Shown here piece after piece: positions 38,861 to 47,368 of a stretch of DNA of 64,000 nucleotides. Both the position numbers and the translations under genes were made by a program. The notes beneath the pieces were generated by a model. The model ran no database searches. It saw nothing but the letters and a program-made list of their open reading frames with translations, and was not told the DNA's origin. The DNA lies in the NCBI RefSeq assembly GCF_030151385.1, contig NZ_JASLDS010000049.1:82696-146695 (forward strand). Direction: 5' to 3'. Positions within the stretch are counted from its first letter, which is position 1. Each line of letters opens with the position of its first letter. The stretch is from Soonwooa sp. (lineage in GTDB: Bacteria; Bacteroidota; Bacteroidia; Flavobacteriales; Weeksellaceae).

Positions 38861-39439
38861 TCAGTGGGGAGACATAAGAAGTTTATCTGCATTTTCTAAA
38901 TAATAGTTTTCAATTTTTAATTCTTGTGGGTCGATTATCAAAGCACCATTTTTTAATTTACTGTTGTAGAATAACGTGTCATTAGAAAGATGAAAATCAT
39001 TGTCTTTTAAAAGCTGATAAAACTCCGAAAAACGTATTTTTTTTGAATTCCCATTTTTATCAGTTGCAGCATAACCAAGAATACAACTTTTGGAGGGATG
39101 ATCAAATGCTATTCTCAAAATCGTGCTATCTTTTAATAAGAAATAATCCGTTTCGATGCTGTATTTTTTATTATAGTCAAGTTTATAGAATAGTTTGGTG
39201 TTTAGCTTTAGTTCTATAAAAAATTCTGAGTCTTTATTTTGCTTTCCAATTTGTGTAGAATCGAAGTCCAGAATCGGCAAGCCATATTTTTTGCGATATT
39301 TCACATTACTGACTTCGCTGAAAGGAATCGTATTTTTTTTAGTTGTGAGATAATTGTTAATTAATCGATAAGTCCAAAATATGACCAAAAGAACACTAAT
39401 CGTCCTCACGACTATTCTCGATGTCAAAAATTTTTTCAT
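38861..39439 (-). CDS. Hypothetical membrane-anchored protein
   Basis: A 192-residue protein with one hydrophobic segment (residues ~10-28) after a basic N-terminus, then a soluble domain rich in Lys, Asp and Tyr. It is probably an inner-membrane protein facing the periplasm. I recognise no family. It lies 22 bp after the redoxin-like lipoprotein gene and is probably co-transcribed with it. Confidence 0.65.
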   Translation of the reverse strand: MKKFLTSRIVVRTISVLLVIFWTYRLINNYLTTKKNTIPFSEVSNVKYRKKYGLPILDFDSTQIGKQNKDSEFFIELKLNTKLFYKLDYNKKYSIETDYFLLKDSTILRIAFDHPSKSCILGYAATDKNGNSKKIRFSEFYQLLKDNDFHLSNDTLFYNSKLKNGALIIDPQELKIENYYLENADKLLMSPH

Positions 39440-39461
39440 TTTTGGAACAGCGTTTTTGAAA

Positions 39462-40025
39462 TTACTTTTGTGTCAAGCTGTCTATAACAGAAATTAAATT
39501 TTCTTCACCAAAGCCGCCACATTTGTTATAGATAATTTTGCCACTTTTGTCGATGACTGTTTTGGAAGGATAACAAACGGCACCAAATAAAATTTGTCGA
39601 TTCTTGTTAGAGCCTTGTGTATTATCAATTTGATCGAATGGAATTCCAGCGCTTTTCATTTTTTGATGAAGTGCGTTTTCATCACTATCGTGGTCCTCAA
39701 CAATACCAATGAAGTTGGCTTTATCTTTTGTAGCTTCGTAGATGCGCGTTAGTTCGGCAGGCATATCGTATGTATCAGACTTTTGGAGGTAACTTTTGGG
39801 ATAAGCAATAATCACCAAGGTTTTTCCGTGGAAGTCTTTTGTATTAAAAGTTTTGCCAGAAATTGTCTTTGCCGAAAAATCTTTTAGATTTTGCCCAAGC
39901 TCTAGTGTGACTAATTTTTTGCGATATTCAGCTAATTCTTTTGTACGATCGATATCGGGTTCTTCTTTTTTCTGACACGAAAAAACAAAAGGAAGGATAA
40001 GTGTGAGCAAAATAAGCTTTTTCAT
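39462..40025 (-). CDS. Thioredoxin-fold lipoprotein (redoxin/TlpA-like)
   Basis: A 187-residue protein with a lipoprotein signal peptide (FVFSC, Cys17). The TlpA/AhpC-like fold is suggested by ISGKTFNTKDFHGKTLVIIA followed by YPKS and a later TVIDKSGKIIYN strand. The usual CxxC after the first strand is missing (YPKSYLQ), so a classical disulfide reductase mechanism is unlikely. Two cysteines remain near the C-terminus (VCYPSKTV and KCGGFG). Periplasmic or outer-membrane localisation is likely; the role is not known. Confidence 0.75.
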   Translation of the reverse strand: MKKLILLTLILPFVFSCQKKEEPDIDRTKELAEYRKKLVTLELGQNLKDFSAKTISGKTFNTKDFHGKTLVIIAYPKSYLQKSDTYDMPAELTRIYEATKDKANFIGIVEDHDSDENALHQKMKSAGIPFDQIDNTQGSNKNRQILFGAVCYPSKTVIDKSGKIIYNKCGGFGEENLISVIDSLTQK

Positions 40026-40067
40026 AATTGTATTTTATGTTTCTAAAATACAACTTTTCTAAAAACA

Positions 40068-40101
40068 AATACGACCAGAAAATTTATTTTCTGGTCGTAT
40101 T
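40068..40101 (-). terminator. Terminator after rsmA
   Basis: A 15-bp perfect stem (AATACGACCAGAAAA / TTTTCTGGTCGTATT) with a 4-nt loop is followed, on the minus strand, by a T-rich tract. It lies 32 bp beyond the rsmA stop codon. Confidence 0.8.
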
Positions 40102-40132
40102 CAATATTTTGAGTAATAATTTTTATATTTTT

Positions 40133-40960
40133 TTAGGTTGCAGCTTTCCATTCATTAGCAAAACTAATAAAATCGGCAACCGAAAGTTCTTCCGCTCTGA
40201 TATCAAGGAAAGAATGTGTTTTCATACTTTCAGGAATGTTGAGAACTTTTAGAGCGTTGCTCAATTTTTTACGTCTTTGGTTAAAACCTGATTTTACAAT
40301 TTTTTTGAAAAGCTCCTCGTTACCAGCCAAACCTTCTTTTGGATTTCGGAGCATTCGGATAACACCAGATTTTACTTTTGGTGGTGGATTGAAAACATTT
40401 TCGTGAACCGTGAAAAGATATTCAACATCGTAATAAGCTTGGATCATCACCGACAAAATTCCGTAATCTTTGGTGCGTGGTTTTGCCGCTGTACGTTCTG
40501 CAACTTCTTTTTGGAACATCCCAACCATCTCTGGTACCACTTCGTAATTATCAACAATCTTAAATAAAATCTGTGACGAAATATTGTACGGGAAATTTCC
40601 GATAACAGCCAGCTGTCCTTTAAAAACGGTTGGAATATCAATTTTCAGAAAGTCACCAACAAAATGTTGTTCTTGTAATTTGGGATAATGTATCTTAAGG
40701 TAATCGATAGATTCTGTATCGATTTCTGCAACAAAGGTTTCTGTTGTTTTGTCCAACAGAGACTTCGTTAGTACGCCCATGCCAGGACCAACTTCCAAAA
40801 CTTGGTCATAGCCTTGGTAGGAAAGTCCATCGACAATGTTTCTTGCAATATTTTGGTCTGTTAGAAAATGTTGACCCAGATGTTTTTTGGCACGTACGTT
40901 CAAGTGATTATTTTTTGCAAATTTAGCCTTATTAAAGAGAAAATTACAATTTTTCGCCAA
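40133..40960 (-). CDS. rsmA: 16S rRNA (adenine(1518)-N6/adenine(1519)-N6)-dimethyltransferase
   Basis: A 275-residue protein. AKKHLGQHFLTDQ, the SAM-binding EVGPGMG (residues 56-62) and the catalytic NFPYNI motif (122-127) identify RsmA/KsgA, which dimethylates two adenines at the 3' end of 16S rRNA. Family members usually start one or two residues before VRAKKHLGQ; the first ~19 residues here may be untranslated, with TTG at 40903 as the alternative start (257 residues). Confidence 0.95.
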   Translation of the reverse strand: MAKNCNFLFNKAKFAKNNHLNVRAKKHLGQHFLTDQNIARNIVDGLSYQGYDQVLEVGPGMGVLTKSLLDKTTETFVAEIDTESIDYLKIHYPKLQEQHFVGDFLKIDIPTVFKGQLAVIGNFPYNISSQILFKIVDNYEVVPEMVGMFQKEVAERTAAKPRTKDYGILSVMIQAYYDVEYLFTVHENVFNPPPKVKSGVIRMLRNPKEGLAGNEELFKKIVKSGFNQRRKKLSNALKVLNIPESMKTHSFLDIRAEELSVADFISFANEWKAAT

Positions 40961-40975
40961 ATTATCAAGATTTCC

Positions 40976-41005
40976 TTTGTTGATGGGGATTTAGGCTTAT
41001 ATTTG
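40976..41005 (+). promoter_or_regulatory. Bacteroidota-type promoter of T9SS gene at 41029
   Basis: TTTG at 40976-40979 and TATATTTG at 40998-41005, 18 bp apart, match the TTTG / TAnnTTTG consensus of the Bacteroidota housekeeping sigma factor. They stand 24 bp before the ATG at 41029. Confidence 0.6.
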
Positions 41006-41028
41006 CGGCTTTTTAAACCTAAATTTAT

Positions 41029-42000
41029 ATGAAGAGAATTTTACTACTTTCCCTTTCTCTAGCGGGATTGGTGAGCAATGCGCAAATTTTGGAACAAGAA
41101 AACTTTAATGCTTTTGCATTGGGTAATTTGGGGGAGCAATTTGGCTTTGAAACAATGAATGGTACAGATGCCAACTATCAAATTGTAAATATTGATGCGG
41201 CGCATGGAAAATCATTGCAGATTGTTGGCGGAACTAAAAGCGAAAGCATGTACGCTTACAAACCAGATGGACTTTTCTCTTGGAGCTCGAGAGATACAAA
41301 AAACAATTTGTTAAAAGTTTCGTTTATGCTTTACACAGGTGCAGAAGCTGGTACTGGAACGGGAACTGTAAGATCAGTGGTTTTTGATGGAGAGTATTCT
41401 AGTGTTGCAGGTATTTTGTACGACTTCCAAACCAAAAACATTAGAGGTATTGCACGATTAAAGAAGAAAGCGGACAATACGGACGCTAATCTATTGTTTA
41501 ACTTAGGAGCAGAAACTTATGAAAAAAATACATGGGTGCCCGTAAGTTATACATACAATTATTCTACAGGTGAGATTACTTGGACGTATCCAGGGGGAAC
41601 GTATTTTGTGGATTCTACAAATCCTACTTATAATACAATTCCTAGTACAACACCAGGAGAAATGGATTTTGTAAGTATTAGTTCTGGATCTAATGCAATT
41701 GTCCATACTTTAGGTTTTGATGATTATAAAGCAGAAGCTGTTAGTGGAGGAAATCTAGGTGTAGCAACACCTGCTACTGTTGCAAGCAAGCTAAGAATAT
41801 ATCCAAATCCTGTACAAGATGTTCTTAAAATCCAAACAGATGAGAAAGTTGTATCTGTTGATATTTTTGATGCTTCTGGTAAGTTGAATCTTTCTGCTAA
41901 AACTGCTGAGGTTAACGTGAATCACTTATCTTCTGGAATCTATATGTTGAAAATTACAACTGATAAAGCTGTACACGTTGAGAAAATGATCAAAAAATAA
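41029..42000 (+). CDS. T9SS type A sorting domain protein with lectin-like fold
   Basis: A 323-residue protein with a signal peptide (residues 1-18, ending SNAQ). A ~220-residue domain follows (FNAFALGNLGEQFGF, then SVVFDGEYSSVAGILYDF) that reads like a concanavalin-type jelly roll. It ends with a T9SS type A sorting domain (IYPNPVQDVLKI). The gene at 46361 encodes a similar product. Binding function is inferred from fold only. A strong terminator follows. Confidence 0.8.
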   Translation: MKRILLLSLSLAGLVSNAQILEQENFNAFALGNLGEQFGFETMNGTDANYQIVNIDAAHGKSLQIVGGTKSESMYAYKPDGLFSWSSRDTKNNLLKVSFMLYTGAEAGTGTGTVRSVVFDGEYSSVAGILYDFQTKNIRGIARLKKKADNTDANLLFNLGAETYEKNTWVPVSYTYNYSTGEITWTYPGGTYFVDSTNPTYNTIPSTTPGEMDFVSISSGSNAIVHTLGFDDYKAEAVSGGNLGVATPATVASKLRIYPNPVQDVLKIQTDEKVVSVDIFDASGKLNLSAKTAEVNVNHLSSGIYMLKITTDKAVHVEKMIKK

Positions 42001-42033
42001 TAATTTTTTTGAACATTATTTAGACGGAATTAA

Positions 42034-42063
42034 GTCGGAAGCTTTGCTTCCGACCTTTTTGTT
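42034..42063 (+). terminator. Terminator after T9SS gene at 41029
   Basis: Stem GTCGGAAGC / GCTTCCGAC with a TTT loop, followed by C and a T run. Confidence 0.85.
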
Positions 42064-42377
42064 TTTGAATTTTTCTTTTGTGTAATTTTATTTCTTTCGA
42101 GGCGTTGTTTTGCAATAGGGATGGAAGCGGCATCCTTTGTGGTGGAGTGAGGCGGCGGAGCGTAGCGGAGCCGTCCGAACGTAACCGCAAAGATATAGCG
42201 AACAGCCCGACCGCAAAATTGGCGAGGCTAAGCTGCTGGTTTTTGCGGGATTGCCCAAATTATTCTGAAAAATGCGAATCCAGAATTGTGCTTTTTATGA
42301 TTTTATTAACAATACTTTGCCCTATTTTGGAGGCTTAAGTGAATATTATTTTCTATTTTAGCAGAAAATTTTTATTA
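42064..42377. other. Intergenic region with a family C repeat before ftsX
   Basis: Most of this gap is the family C element at 42111-42257. The last ~120 bp are AT-rich and should contain the ftsX promoter, though no clear box is seen. Confidence 0.5.
42111..42257 (+). repeat. Intergenic repeat, family C, copy 2
   Basis: The left end GCAATAGGGATGGAAGCGG then CATCCTTTG, and the inner right arm CAAAGATATAGCG then AACAGCCCGACC, enclose the 30-bp GC-rich module (42149-42178). The tail to ~42257 has a further CCGCAAAA ... TTTTGCGG pairing that would fold as a second hairpin. Confidence 0.75.
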
Positions 42378-43277
42378 ATGCCAAAGACTGTAGAGGATAT
42401 TAACAAAAGTAGATTACGATCCAGTAACATTACCGTAGTTATAAGTATTGCTTTAGTTCTTTTTCTTGTGGGCTTATTCGGGTTGATCTTGATAAATGCT
42501 CAAAAATATTCGGATTATATTAAGGAACAATTGGTTGTGCAAGCCTATTTTGACGAACATCTAGATGTGAAAGATTCTGCCAAAATAGAAAAGGATAATC
42601 AGGTAAGTTACGAACTTATCAAGACGCTTCCTTTTGTGAAAAAGGCGACTTTCATCTCAAGAGAACAAGCTTCTGTGGAAGCTCGAAAAAGTATGGGTAT
42701 TGACTCGGAAGCTTTATTTGATGCCGATATTTTTCCGCCATCTGTTGAGGTTTCGCTAAAACCAGAATATGTTGATCCTACAAAAATTCAGCAAGTTGTA
42801 ACCGAACTTTCTAAAGTGCCTGGCATTAAGGAGGTGAAGAATGACGATACGTTGACCAAATACGTTTATAACAATCTTAATAGAATCTTGAAATGGATTT
42901 TTGGTTTCTCGATTTTGTTTTTGATTTTAGCTATAGTGTTGATTAACAACTCGATTCGACTGAAGATTTACTCTAAGCGGTTTATTATCAAGACGATGCA
43001 GTTGGTTGGTGCGAAGCGCCGTTTCATTTTGAAGCCTTTTGTTATCGAAGCAATTGTACTTGGTTTGATAGGTGCTTTAATTGGATTGGCTGCGCTGGGC
43101 GGACTTTGGTACTTCTTTACTAACGAGATTGGTACGCCATTCGTTAATGATCCTAATCAGTATTTATTATTAGTGATTGTAGTTTTTGCGGTAGGTGTTT
43201 TAATTACAGTTCTAAGTACTATATTTGCAACTTGGAGATTCTTAAGATCTCATGTTGATGACTTGTATTACTCATAA
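42378..43277 (+). CDS. ftsX: Cell division protein FtsX (ABC transporter permease)
   Basis: A 299-residue protein from the ATG at 42378 (MPKTVEDINKSRLRSS, typical of FtsX N-termini). An in-frame GTG at 42339 would add 13 unlikely residues. TM1 is at residues ~20-42 and three C-terminal TMs lie at ~175-285, with a large extracytoplasmic loop between. FtsX with FtsE couples septum formation to peptidoglycan hydrolases; ftsE is not next to it here. The DUF3098 gene begins 4 bp after its stop codon. Confidence 0.92.
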   Translation: MPKTVEDINKSRLRSSNITVVISIALVLFLVGLFGLILINAQKYSDYIKEQLVVQAYFDEHLDVKDSAKIEKDNQVSYELIKTLPFVKKATFISREQASVEARKSMGIDSEALFDADIFPPSVEVSLKPEYVDPTKIQQVVTELSKVPGIKEVKNDDTLTKYVYNNLNRILKWIFGFSILFLILAIVLINNSIRLKIYSKRFIIKTMQLVGAKRRFILKPFVIEAIVLGLIGALIGLAALGGLWYFFTNEIGTPFVNDPNQYLLLVIVVFAVGVLITVLSTIFATWRFLRSHVDDLYYS

Positions 43278-43281
43278 GATT

Positions 43282-43593
43282 ATGGCAAAAAAGGATAAAT
43301 ATTCTGCAGACAAATTTGGAAGTCCCTCTACGACGCCAACGCCTGCTAAGGAGAATAATTTTTATTTTGGTAAAACCAACTTCAAATGGATGTTGATTGG
43401 TTTGGCTTGCATCGTTTTTGGATTTATCCTTATGATGGGTGGCGATGCCAACACAACGCCAGAAGGAAAGTTAGATCCTAACTATTGGAACGAGGATATC
43501 TTCTCGATTCGCCGTGTAAGAATTGCGCCTTTCCTTGTTATTGCAGGATTTGTGATTCAGGTTTATGCGATTTTGAAACGCGACAAAAAGTAA
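43282..43593 (+). CDS. DUF3098 domain-containing membrane protein
   Basis: A 103-residue protein from ATG 43282 (MAKKDKYS). A Lys/Pro-rich soluble N-terminus leads to two TMs (residues ~37-57 and ~78-98) around a GGDANTTPEGKLDPNYWNE loop, the DUF3098 signature. In Flavobacteriia this gene is fixed between ftsX and uppP, so a role in division or lipid carrier cycling is plausible but unproven. It starts 4 bp after ftsX. Confidence 0.88.
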   Translation: MAKKDKYSADKFGSPSTTPTPAKENNFYFGKTNFKWMLIGLACIVFGFILMMGGDANTTPEGKLDPNYWNEDIFSIRRVRIAPFLVIAGFVIQVYAILKRDKK

Positions 43594-43617
43594 TTAAAAT
43601 TTAGAAAAAACAATATT

Positions 43618-43658
43618 AAAACTTTGGGAGAGTTCTGTTCTTTTTCAAAGTTTTTTTT
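43618..43658 (+). terminator. Possible internal terminator between DUF3098 and uppP
   Basis: AAAACTTTG and CAAAGTTTT can pair around a ~19-nt loop, followed by a run of T. It may reduce readthrough from ftsX-DUF3098 into uppP. Confidence 0.5.
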
Positions 43659-43672
43659 AATTAAACACAACT

Positions 43673-44491
43673 ATGGATTTAATCAAAGCTATTATTATTG
43701 CCATTGTAGAAGGACTTACAGAGTTTTTACCAATCTCTTCTACAGCGCACATGGGATTTACCGCGAGTCTTATGGGAATGCAGGAAACCGAATTTCTAAA
43801 AATGTTCCAAGTGTCTATTCAGTTCGGGGCAATTTTGGCGGTTGTTGCAGCTTATTGGAAGAAGTTTTTTGATTTTAAAAACCTTAATTTCTATATCAAA
43901 TTGGCGGTTGCTGTTATCCCTGCTTTGGTTTTAGGAAAACTTTTTGATGATAAAATCGAAGCTGTTCTCGGAAATCAAATCGCTATTTCGACGGTTTTGG
44001 TTCTTGGCGGTGTTGTGTTACTTTTTGCAGACAATTGGTTTAAAAATCCAACCATTAATGATGAAAAACAAGTCACAATAAAAAAGGCTTTAATCATTGG
44101 TTTTTGGCAATGTCTTGCGATGATGCCAGGAACCAGTAGAAGTGCAGCTTCTATTATTGGAGGTATGACGCAAGGTCTAACACGAAAAGCGGCAGCTGAG
44201 TTTTCGTTCTTCCTAGCAGTTCCGACTATGTTAGCTGTGACGGTATATTCTATTTTTGTGAAAACTTGGGGCGAGGGAACAGATCATGCTACCAAAGGTT
44301 ATCAAATGCTTTTGAGCTCGCACGATTATATGTTGTACTTTATCGTCGGAAACATCGTGGCATTCGTAACTGCGTTGATTGCCATTAAGTCTTTCATCGC
44401 TTTCCTTAACAAATATGGTTTCAGACCTTGGGGGTGGTACAGAATTTTTGTTGGCGTGGCTTTGTTGATTTATTTTACGTGGTTTAAGTAG
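43673..44491 (+). CDS. uppP: Undecaprenyl-diphosphate phosphatase
   Basis: A 272-residue polytopic protein with about eight TMs. EGLTEFLPISSTAHM at residues 13-27 and PGTSRSAASIIGGM near 152 are the two catalytic BacA/UppP motifs. It dephosphorylates C55-PP to recycle the cell wall lipid carrier and gives bacitracin tolerance. It is part of the conserved ftsX-DUF3098-uppP-truB order. Confidence 0.96.
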   Translation: MDLIKAIIIAIVEGLTEFLPISSTAHMGFTASLMGMQETEFLKMFQVSIQFGAILAVVAAYWKKFFDFKNLNFYIKLAVAVIPALVLGKLFDDKIEAVLGNQIAISTVLVLGGVVLLFADNWFKNPTINDEKQVTIKKALIIGFWQCLAMMPGTSRSAASIIGGMTQGLTRKAAAEFSFFLAVPTMLAVTVYSIFVKTWGEGTDHATKGYQMLLSSHDYMLYFIVGNIVAFVTALIAIKSFIAFLNKYGFRPWGWYRIFVGVALLIYFTWFK

Positions 44492-44813
44492 AATTTTTAT
44501 TTAGGCAACAATTCCGCCTGAGCCTGTACTGAGTTTATCGAAGTGCTCTCGCTTTTTTGTTTTTCAAAAAAAATAAAAAGAGCTCCGCTCAAATTGAGGA
44601 ACGAGATTCATCGAATCAAATAAAAAAAACTGGCGAAATGAGATAAGTCGGGTTGCAGATACAAAACAGTAGAGAAATTCTGTTTTTTTTAAGAATTAAT
44701 TAGGATTTACGAATTAAGATTTACGAATTAAGATTTACGAATTAATTTTGCTAAAAACTAAAAACTAAAAACTAAAAACTAAAAACCGACAACCAACAAC
44801 TAAACACGACATC
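44492..44813. other. Intergenic region with degenerate repeat and simple repeats
   Basis: 44501-44600 is a decayed family B copy (ATTCCGCCTG, TCGCTTTTTT and AAAAAGAGCTCC remain). At 44700-44745 AAGATTTACGAATT is repeated about three times. At 44749-44785 CTAAAAA is repeated five times in tandem, right before the truB start. Confidence 0.6.
44501..44600 (+). repeat. Intergenic repeat, family B, degenerate copy
   Basis: The inner arms TCGCTTTTTTGTTTTT and AAAAATAAAAAGAGCTCC are kept, but the apex is short and the 30-bp module is missing. The left end lacks the GGGCG of other copies. The fragment GCCTGTACTGAGTTTATCG is a common TCGAAGTG-type insertion. Confidence 0.5.
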
Positions 44814-45515
44814 GTGACTTCAGAACAATTACAAGCAGGTTATATATTTTTAGTGGACAAACCTTTGGATTGGACTTCCTTTCAAGCGGTTAATAAACTA
44901 AAGTACAAACTAAAAAGAGAATTTAAAGAACTTCCGAAGAAATTCAAGATTGGTCATGCAGGAACTTTGGATCCACGTGCGACTGGACTGTTGATTGTTT
45001 GTACAGGAAAATTCACCAAAAGAATTCCCGAAATCCAAGACGCACCAAAAGAATATTGGGCAGAAGTAAAAATCGGTGTTCAGACAGAATCTTATGACAC
45101 TGAAAAGCCTGAGATTCTACATCAGGATTTTTCTCATATTACAGAAGAAGATATTCATAAAACTTTAGAGAAATTCGTTGGCGAAATCGACCAAAAACCG
45201 CCTGTTTTCTCTGCTTTGAAAATTGATGGCGAACGTGCGTACAACCTAGCACGTGCTGGTGAAGAAGTAGAAATGAAATCCCGAAAGACAACGATTCACT
45301 ATATTAATGATATTAAAATCGACGGTGCTTTGGTGAGTTTTATCGTTGGTTGTAGCAAAGGAACTTATATCCGAAGTTTGGCGCACGATATTGGTCAAGA
45401 TTTGGGTGTTGGTGGATATCTAACACAATTGCGTCGTACAAAAATTGGCGATTATAGCATCGAAAATGCCTCTGAAAAATTTCTTGACAACGATTATCAT
45501 TTTGAAGATATCTAA
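44814..45515 (+). CDS. truB: tRNA pseudouridine(55) synthase
   Basis: A 233-residue protein. GHAGTLDPRATGLL with catalytic Asp53, and LDWTSFQAVNK near the N-terminus, identify TruB, which makes pseudouridine 55 in the T-loop of tRNAs. The start is GTG; no ATG is available nearby. A tandem CTAAAAA tract ends ~30 bp upstream. It lies downstream of uppP in the usual order, and the next gene starts on the base after its stop codon. Confidence 0.95.
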   Translation: MTSEQLQAGYIFLVDKPLDWTSFQAVNKLKYKLKREFKELPKKFKIGHAGTLDPRATGLLIVCTGKFTKRIPEIQDAPKEYWAEVKIGVQTESYDTEKPEILHQDFSHITEEDIHKTLEKFVGEIDQKPPVFSALKIDGERAYNLARAGEEVEMKSRKTTIHYINDIKIDGALVSFIVGCSKGTYIRSLAHDIGQDLGVGGYLTQLRRTKIGDYSIENASEKFLDNDYHFEDI

Positions 45516-46079
45516 ATGAAAAAACATTTATTCCTTTTGATGCTTGTATTGTCAAGCTTTGCTTTCTCACAAGATTATCCTCCTAGGAAGAATTTGGGAT
45601 TCTTTACAACAGTAGATGCAAATATTGGTTTTGATTTGGCTTCAATTATCAAATCTAATCGGGCAAAAACAGAGGAGGAGCGCAGACAGGTTCCACCAGG
45701 AAAATTTAATTACGGGTTTTCTTCGCAAATAGGTTATCAGCCGCTAAGTTGGTTTGCTTTAGCAGGAGGTTTGCGCTACAGTTATATTGATCCCAATTAT
45801 CATTTGCTGTATTTTACAGTTCAGCCATACTTTTTTATCAATGATAAAACCGACGATGATTTTTTGTTTATCAGTGCAAAATATGGTAATAAAATAAATC
45901 ACACCGCAGCAAAAAATGCAGGTTTTGTTGGTTTAAGTGTAGGAAAAATGGAAGCCATCAATAGTAATTTGGGGCAGTACTTTTCGCTTAATATAGAAAA
46001 TCAGGTTATGGATGGAAATGGCACTTTTTTCATTGGACTAACTTATGGTTTGGTTTTATTTTCGAATAAAAGATATTAG
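45516..46079 (+). CDS. Hypothetical outer-membrane beta-barrel-like protein
   Basis: A 187-residue protein with a signal peptide (residues 1-19, ending FSQ). The body alternates aromatic and polar residues with repeated glycine turns (FNYGFSSQIGYQPLSWF, and a C-terminal GLTYGLVLF), as in small beta-barrels. It begins directly after the truB stop codon, so it is translated from the same message. No family is recognised. Confidence 0.7.
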   Translation: MKKHLFLLMLVLSSFAFSQDYPPRKNLGFFTTVDANIGFDLASIIKSNRAKTEEERRQVPPGKFNYGFSSQIGYQPLSWFALAGGLRYSYIDPNYHLLYFTVQPYFFINDKTDDDFLFISAKYGNKINHTAAKNAGFVGLSVGKMEAINSNLGQYFSLNIENQVMDGNGTFFIGLTYGLVLFSNKRY

Positions 46080-46360
46080 AAAATTTCCTTTTCAGCAGAT
46101 TGTTGATATTTATCATCTTTTTTTGATTTTTTTCTTTTGTTTATCGTCTTTCGCGTACTTTTTAGCTTTCTTGGATTATATATTTTTTACCTTACTGAAT
46201 ATCAGAGTTTTAAAGGTTTTGTTTTTACGCTATATTTAAATTATTGCATTTTTATTTCAACTATATTTAAGTAAATGGCGTTGTTATTTAAGTTTTAAGG
46301 TTGGTTTTTAGTTTTTATTATTGTATTATTGCGAGTTAATAAGCTAAACTTTAAAATTTT

Positions 46361-47257
46361 ATGAAAAAAGTTCTATTTTCTTTAATTGCAACTACTGCAG
46401 TTTTTTATTCGGTTAATGCGCAAACTAGTAAAGTTTCATTCGAGGCTTCTGAAGGTTTTTCTTTAGGAGAATTGGTTGGTCAAAGTACAACAGTTAGAAC
46501 ATTCTATGCTGATGGTGTTGGTGTGCAAGAAGTTGCTGAAATTACTTCTGAGAATGCTTCTGATGGTGTTAATTCTGTGAAGATTCTTAATGCTGATGAT
46601 GAGGAAGACGGAGGTATCTTTATTACAAATGTACCTAGTTTTAATAAAACGAGTGTTACTTTTGATGTATTGGTTCCTGAGTTCGGTGGTTCTGATAACT
46701 TTTTTATTCTTTTTGCTGGAGAGAAGGCCATGATTAATATGGATTTCAATTACCAAGGAAATGTTAAAATTGGGAACTTTACAACAAGTCAATATGAAAC
46801 CAAAGGAACTTACACTGCTGGTCAATGGACTAAAGTGCGTGTAGATATCGATTTTGGAGCTAAAACATTAAAGTATTTTGTTAATAATAGTTTAATCCAT
46901 ACACAGACAACAACGAATACTGGGACTACAATTGACGAGATGGATTTCTACATCGATAATTACGGTAGTGATGCATACTTTGATAACATCCAAGTAAGAG
47001 ATACTACAACGCTTGCTGTGGCTGATTTTACTAAAAATGTGATGAGCGTTTATCCTAACCCTACTGCAGAAGTTCTAAACTTCGGAATCAATGAAAAAAT
47101 CAACACGGTTGAGATTTTCGATGCAAATGGTAGATTGGTTAAAACTGTGAAAGATTCAGCTACATCGGTTGATGTATCTGCACTTCCAAAAGGAAACTAT
47201 GTTGTAAAAGTTGCTACAGACAAAGCTAACTATACTAACAAGATTATCAAAAAATAA
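46361..47257 (+). CDS. T9SS type A sorting domain protein with lectin-like fold
   Basis: A 298-residue protein with a signal peptide (residues 1-20, ending VNAQ). A ~200-residue jelly-roll-like domain follows (TSVTFDVLVPEFGGSDNFF, then GQWTKVRVDIDFGAKTLKY). It ends with a T9SS sorting domain (VYPNPTAEVLNFG). The WTKVRVDID...YFVN pattern is typical of concanavalin-like glucanase/lectin folds, but catalytic residues are not apparent. It is similar in plan to the gene at 41029. Confidence 0.8.
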   Translation: MKKVLFSLIATTAVFYSVNAQTSKVSFEASEGFSLGELVGQSTTVRTFYADGVGVQEVAEITSENASDGVNSVKILNADDEEDGGIFITNVPSFNKTSVTFDVLVPEFGGSDNFFILFAGEKAMINMDFNYQGNVKIGNFTTSQYETKGTYTAGQWTKVRVDIDFGAKTLKYFVNNSLIHTQTTTNTGTTIDEMDFYIDNYGSDAYFDNIQVRDTTTLAVADFTKNVMSVYPNPTAEVLNFGINEKINTVEIFDANGRLVKTVKDSATSVDVSALPKGNYVVKVATDKANYTNKIIKK

Positions 47258-47279
47258 TTTTAATATTATTTCACAATTA

Positions 47280-47307
47280 ACGCCTCAATCATTTGGGGCG
47301 TGTTTTT
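47280..47307 (+). terminator. Terminator after T9SS gene at 46361
   Basis: ACGCCTCAA / TTGGGGCGT stem (one G-T pair), 4-nt loop, then G and a T run. Confidence 0.75.
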
Positions 47308-47368
47308 GTTTTGTACAAGAGTTGTTTGGCTTCTTATTTAGTTTTAATTTTGAAGAAAATTTTTTGGA

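Noticed and set aside
42078..42338. 86-residue frame in front of ftsX
   Set aside because: It runs through the family C repeat and its GC-rich module, and its translation (Arg- and Ser-rich) resembles that of other repeat copies rather than a protein.
42339..42377. GTG at 42339 as ftsX start
   Set aside because: The extra 13 residues do not fit FtsX N-termini, whereas ATG 42378 begins the usual MPKTVEDINKSRLRSS segment.
46045..46239. 64-residue frame after the beta-barrel-like gene
   Set aside because: It overlaps the end of the real gene in another frame and is almost all Phe, Leu and Ile from AT-rich DNA.
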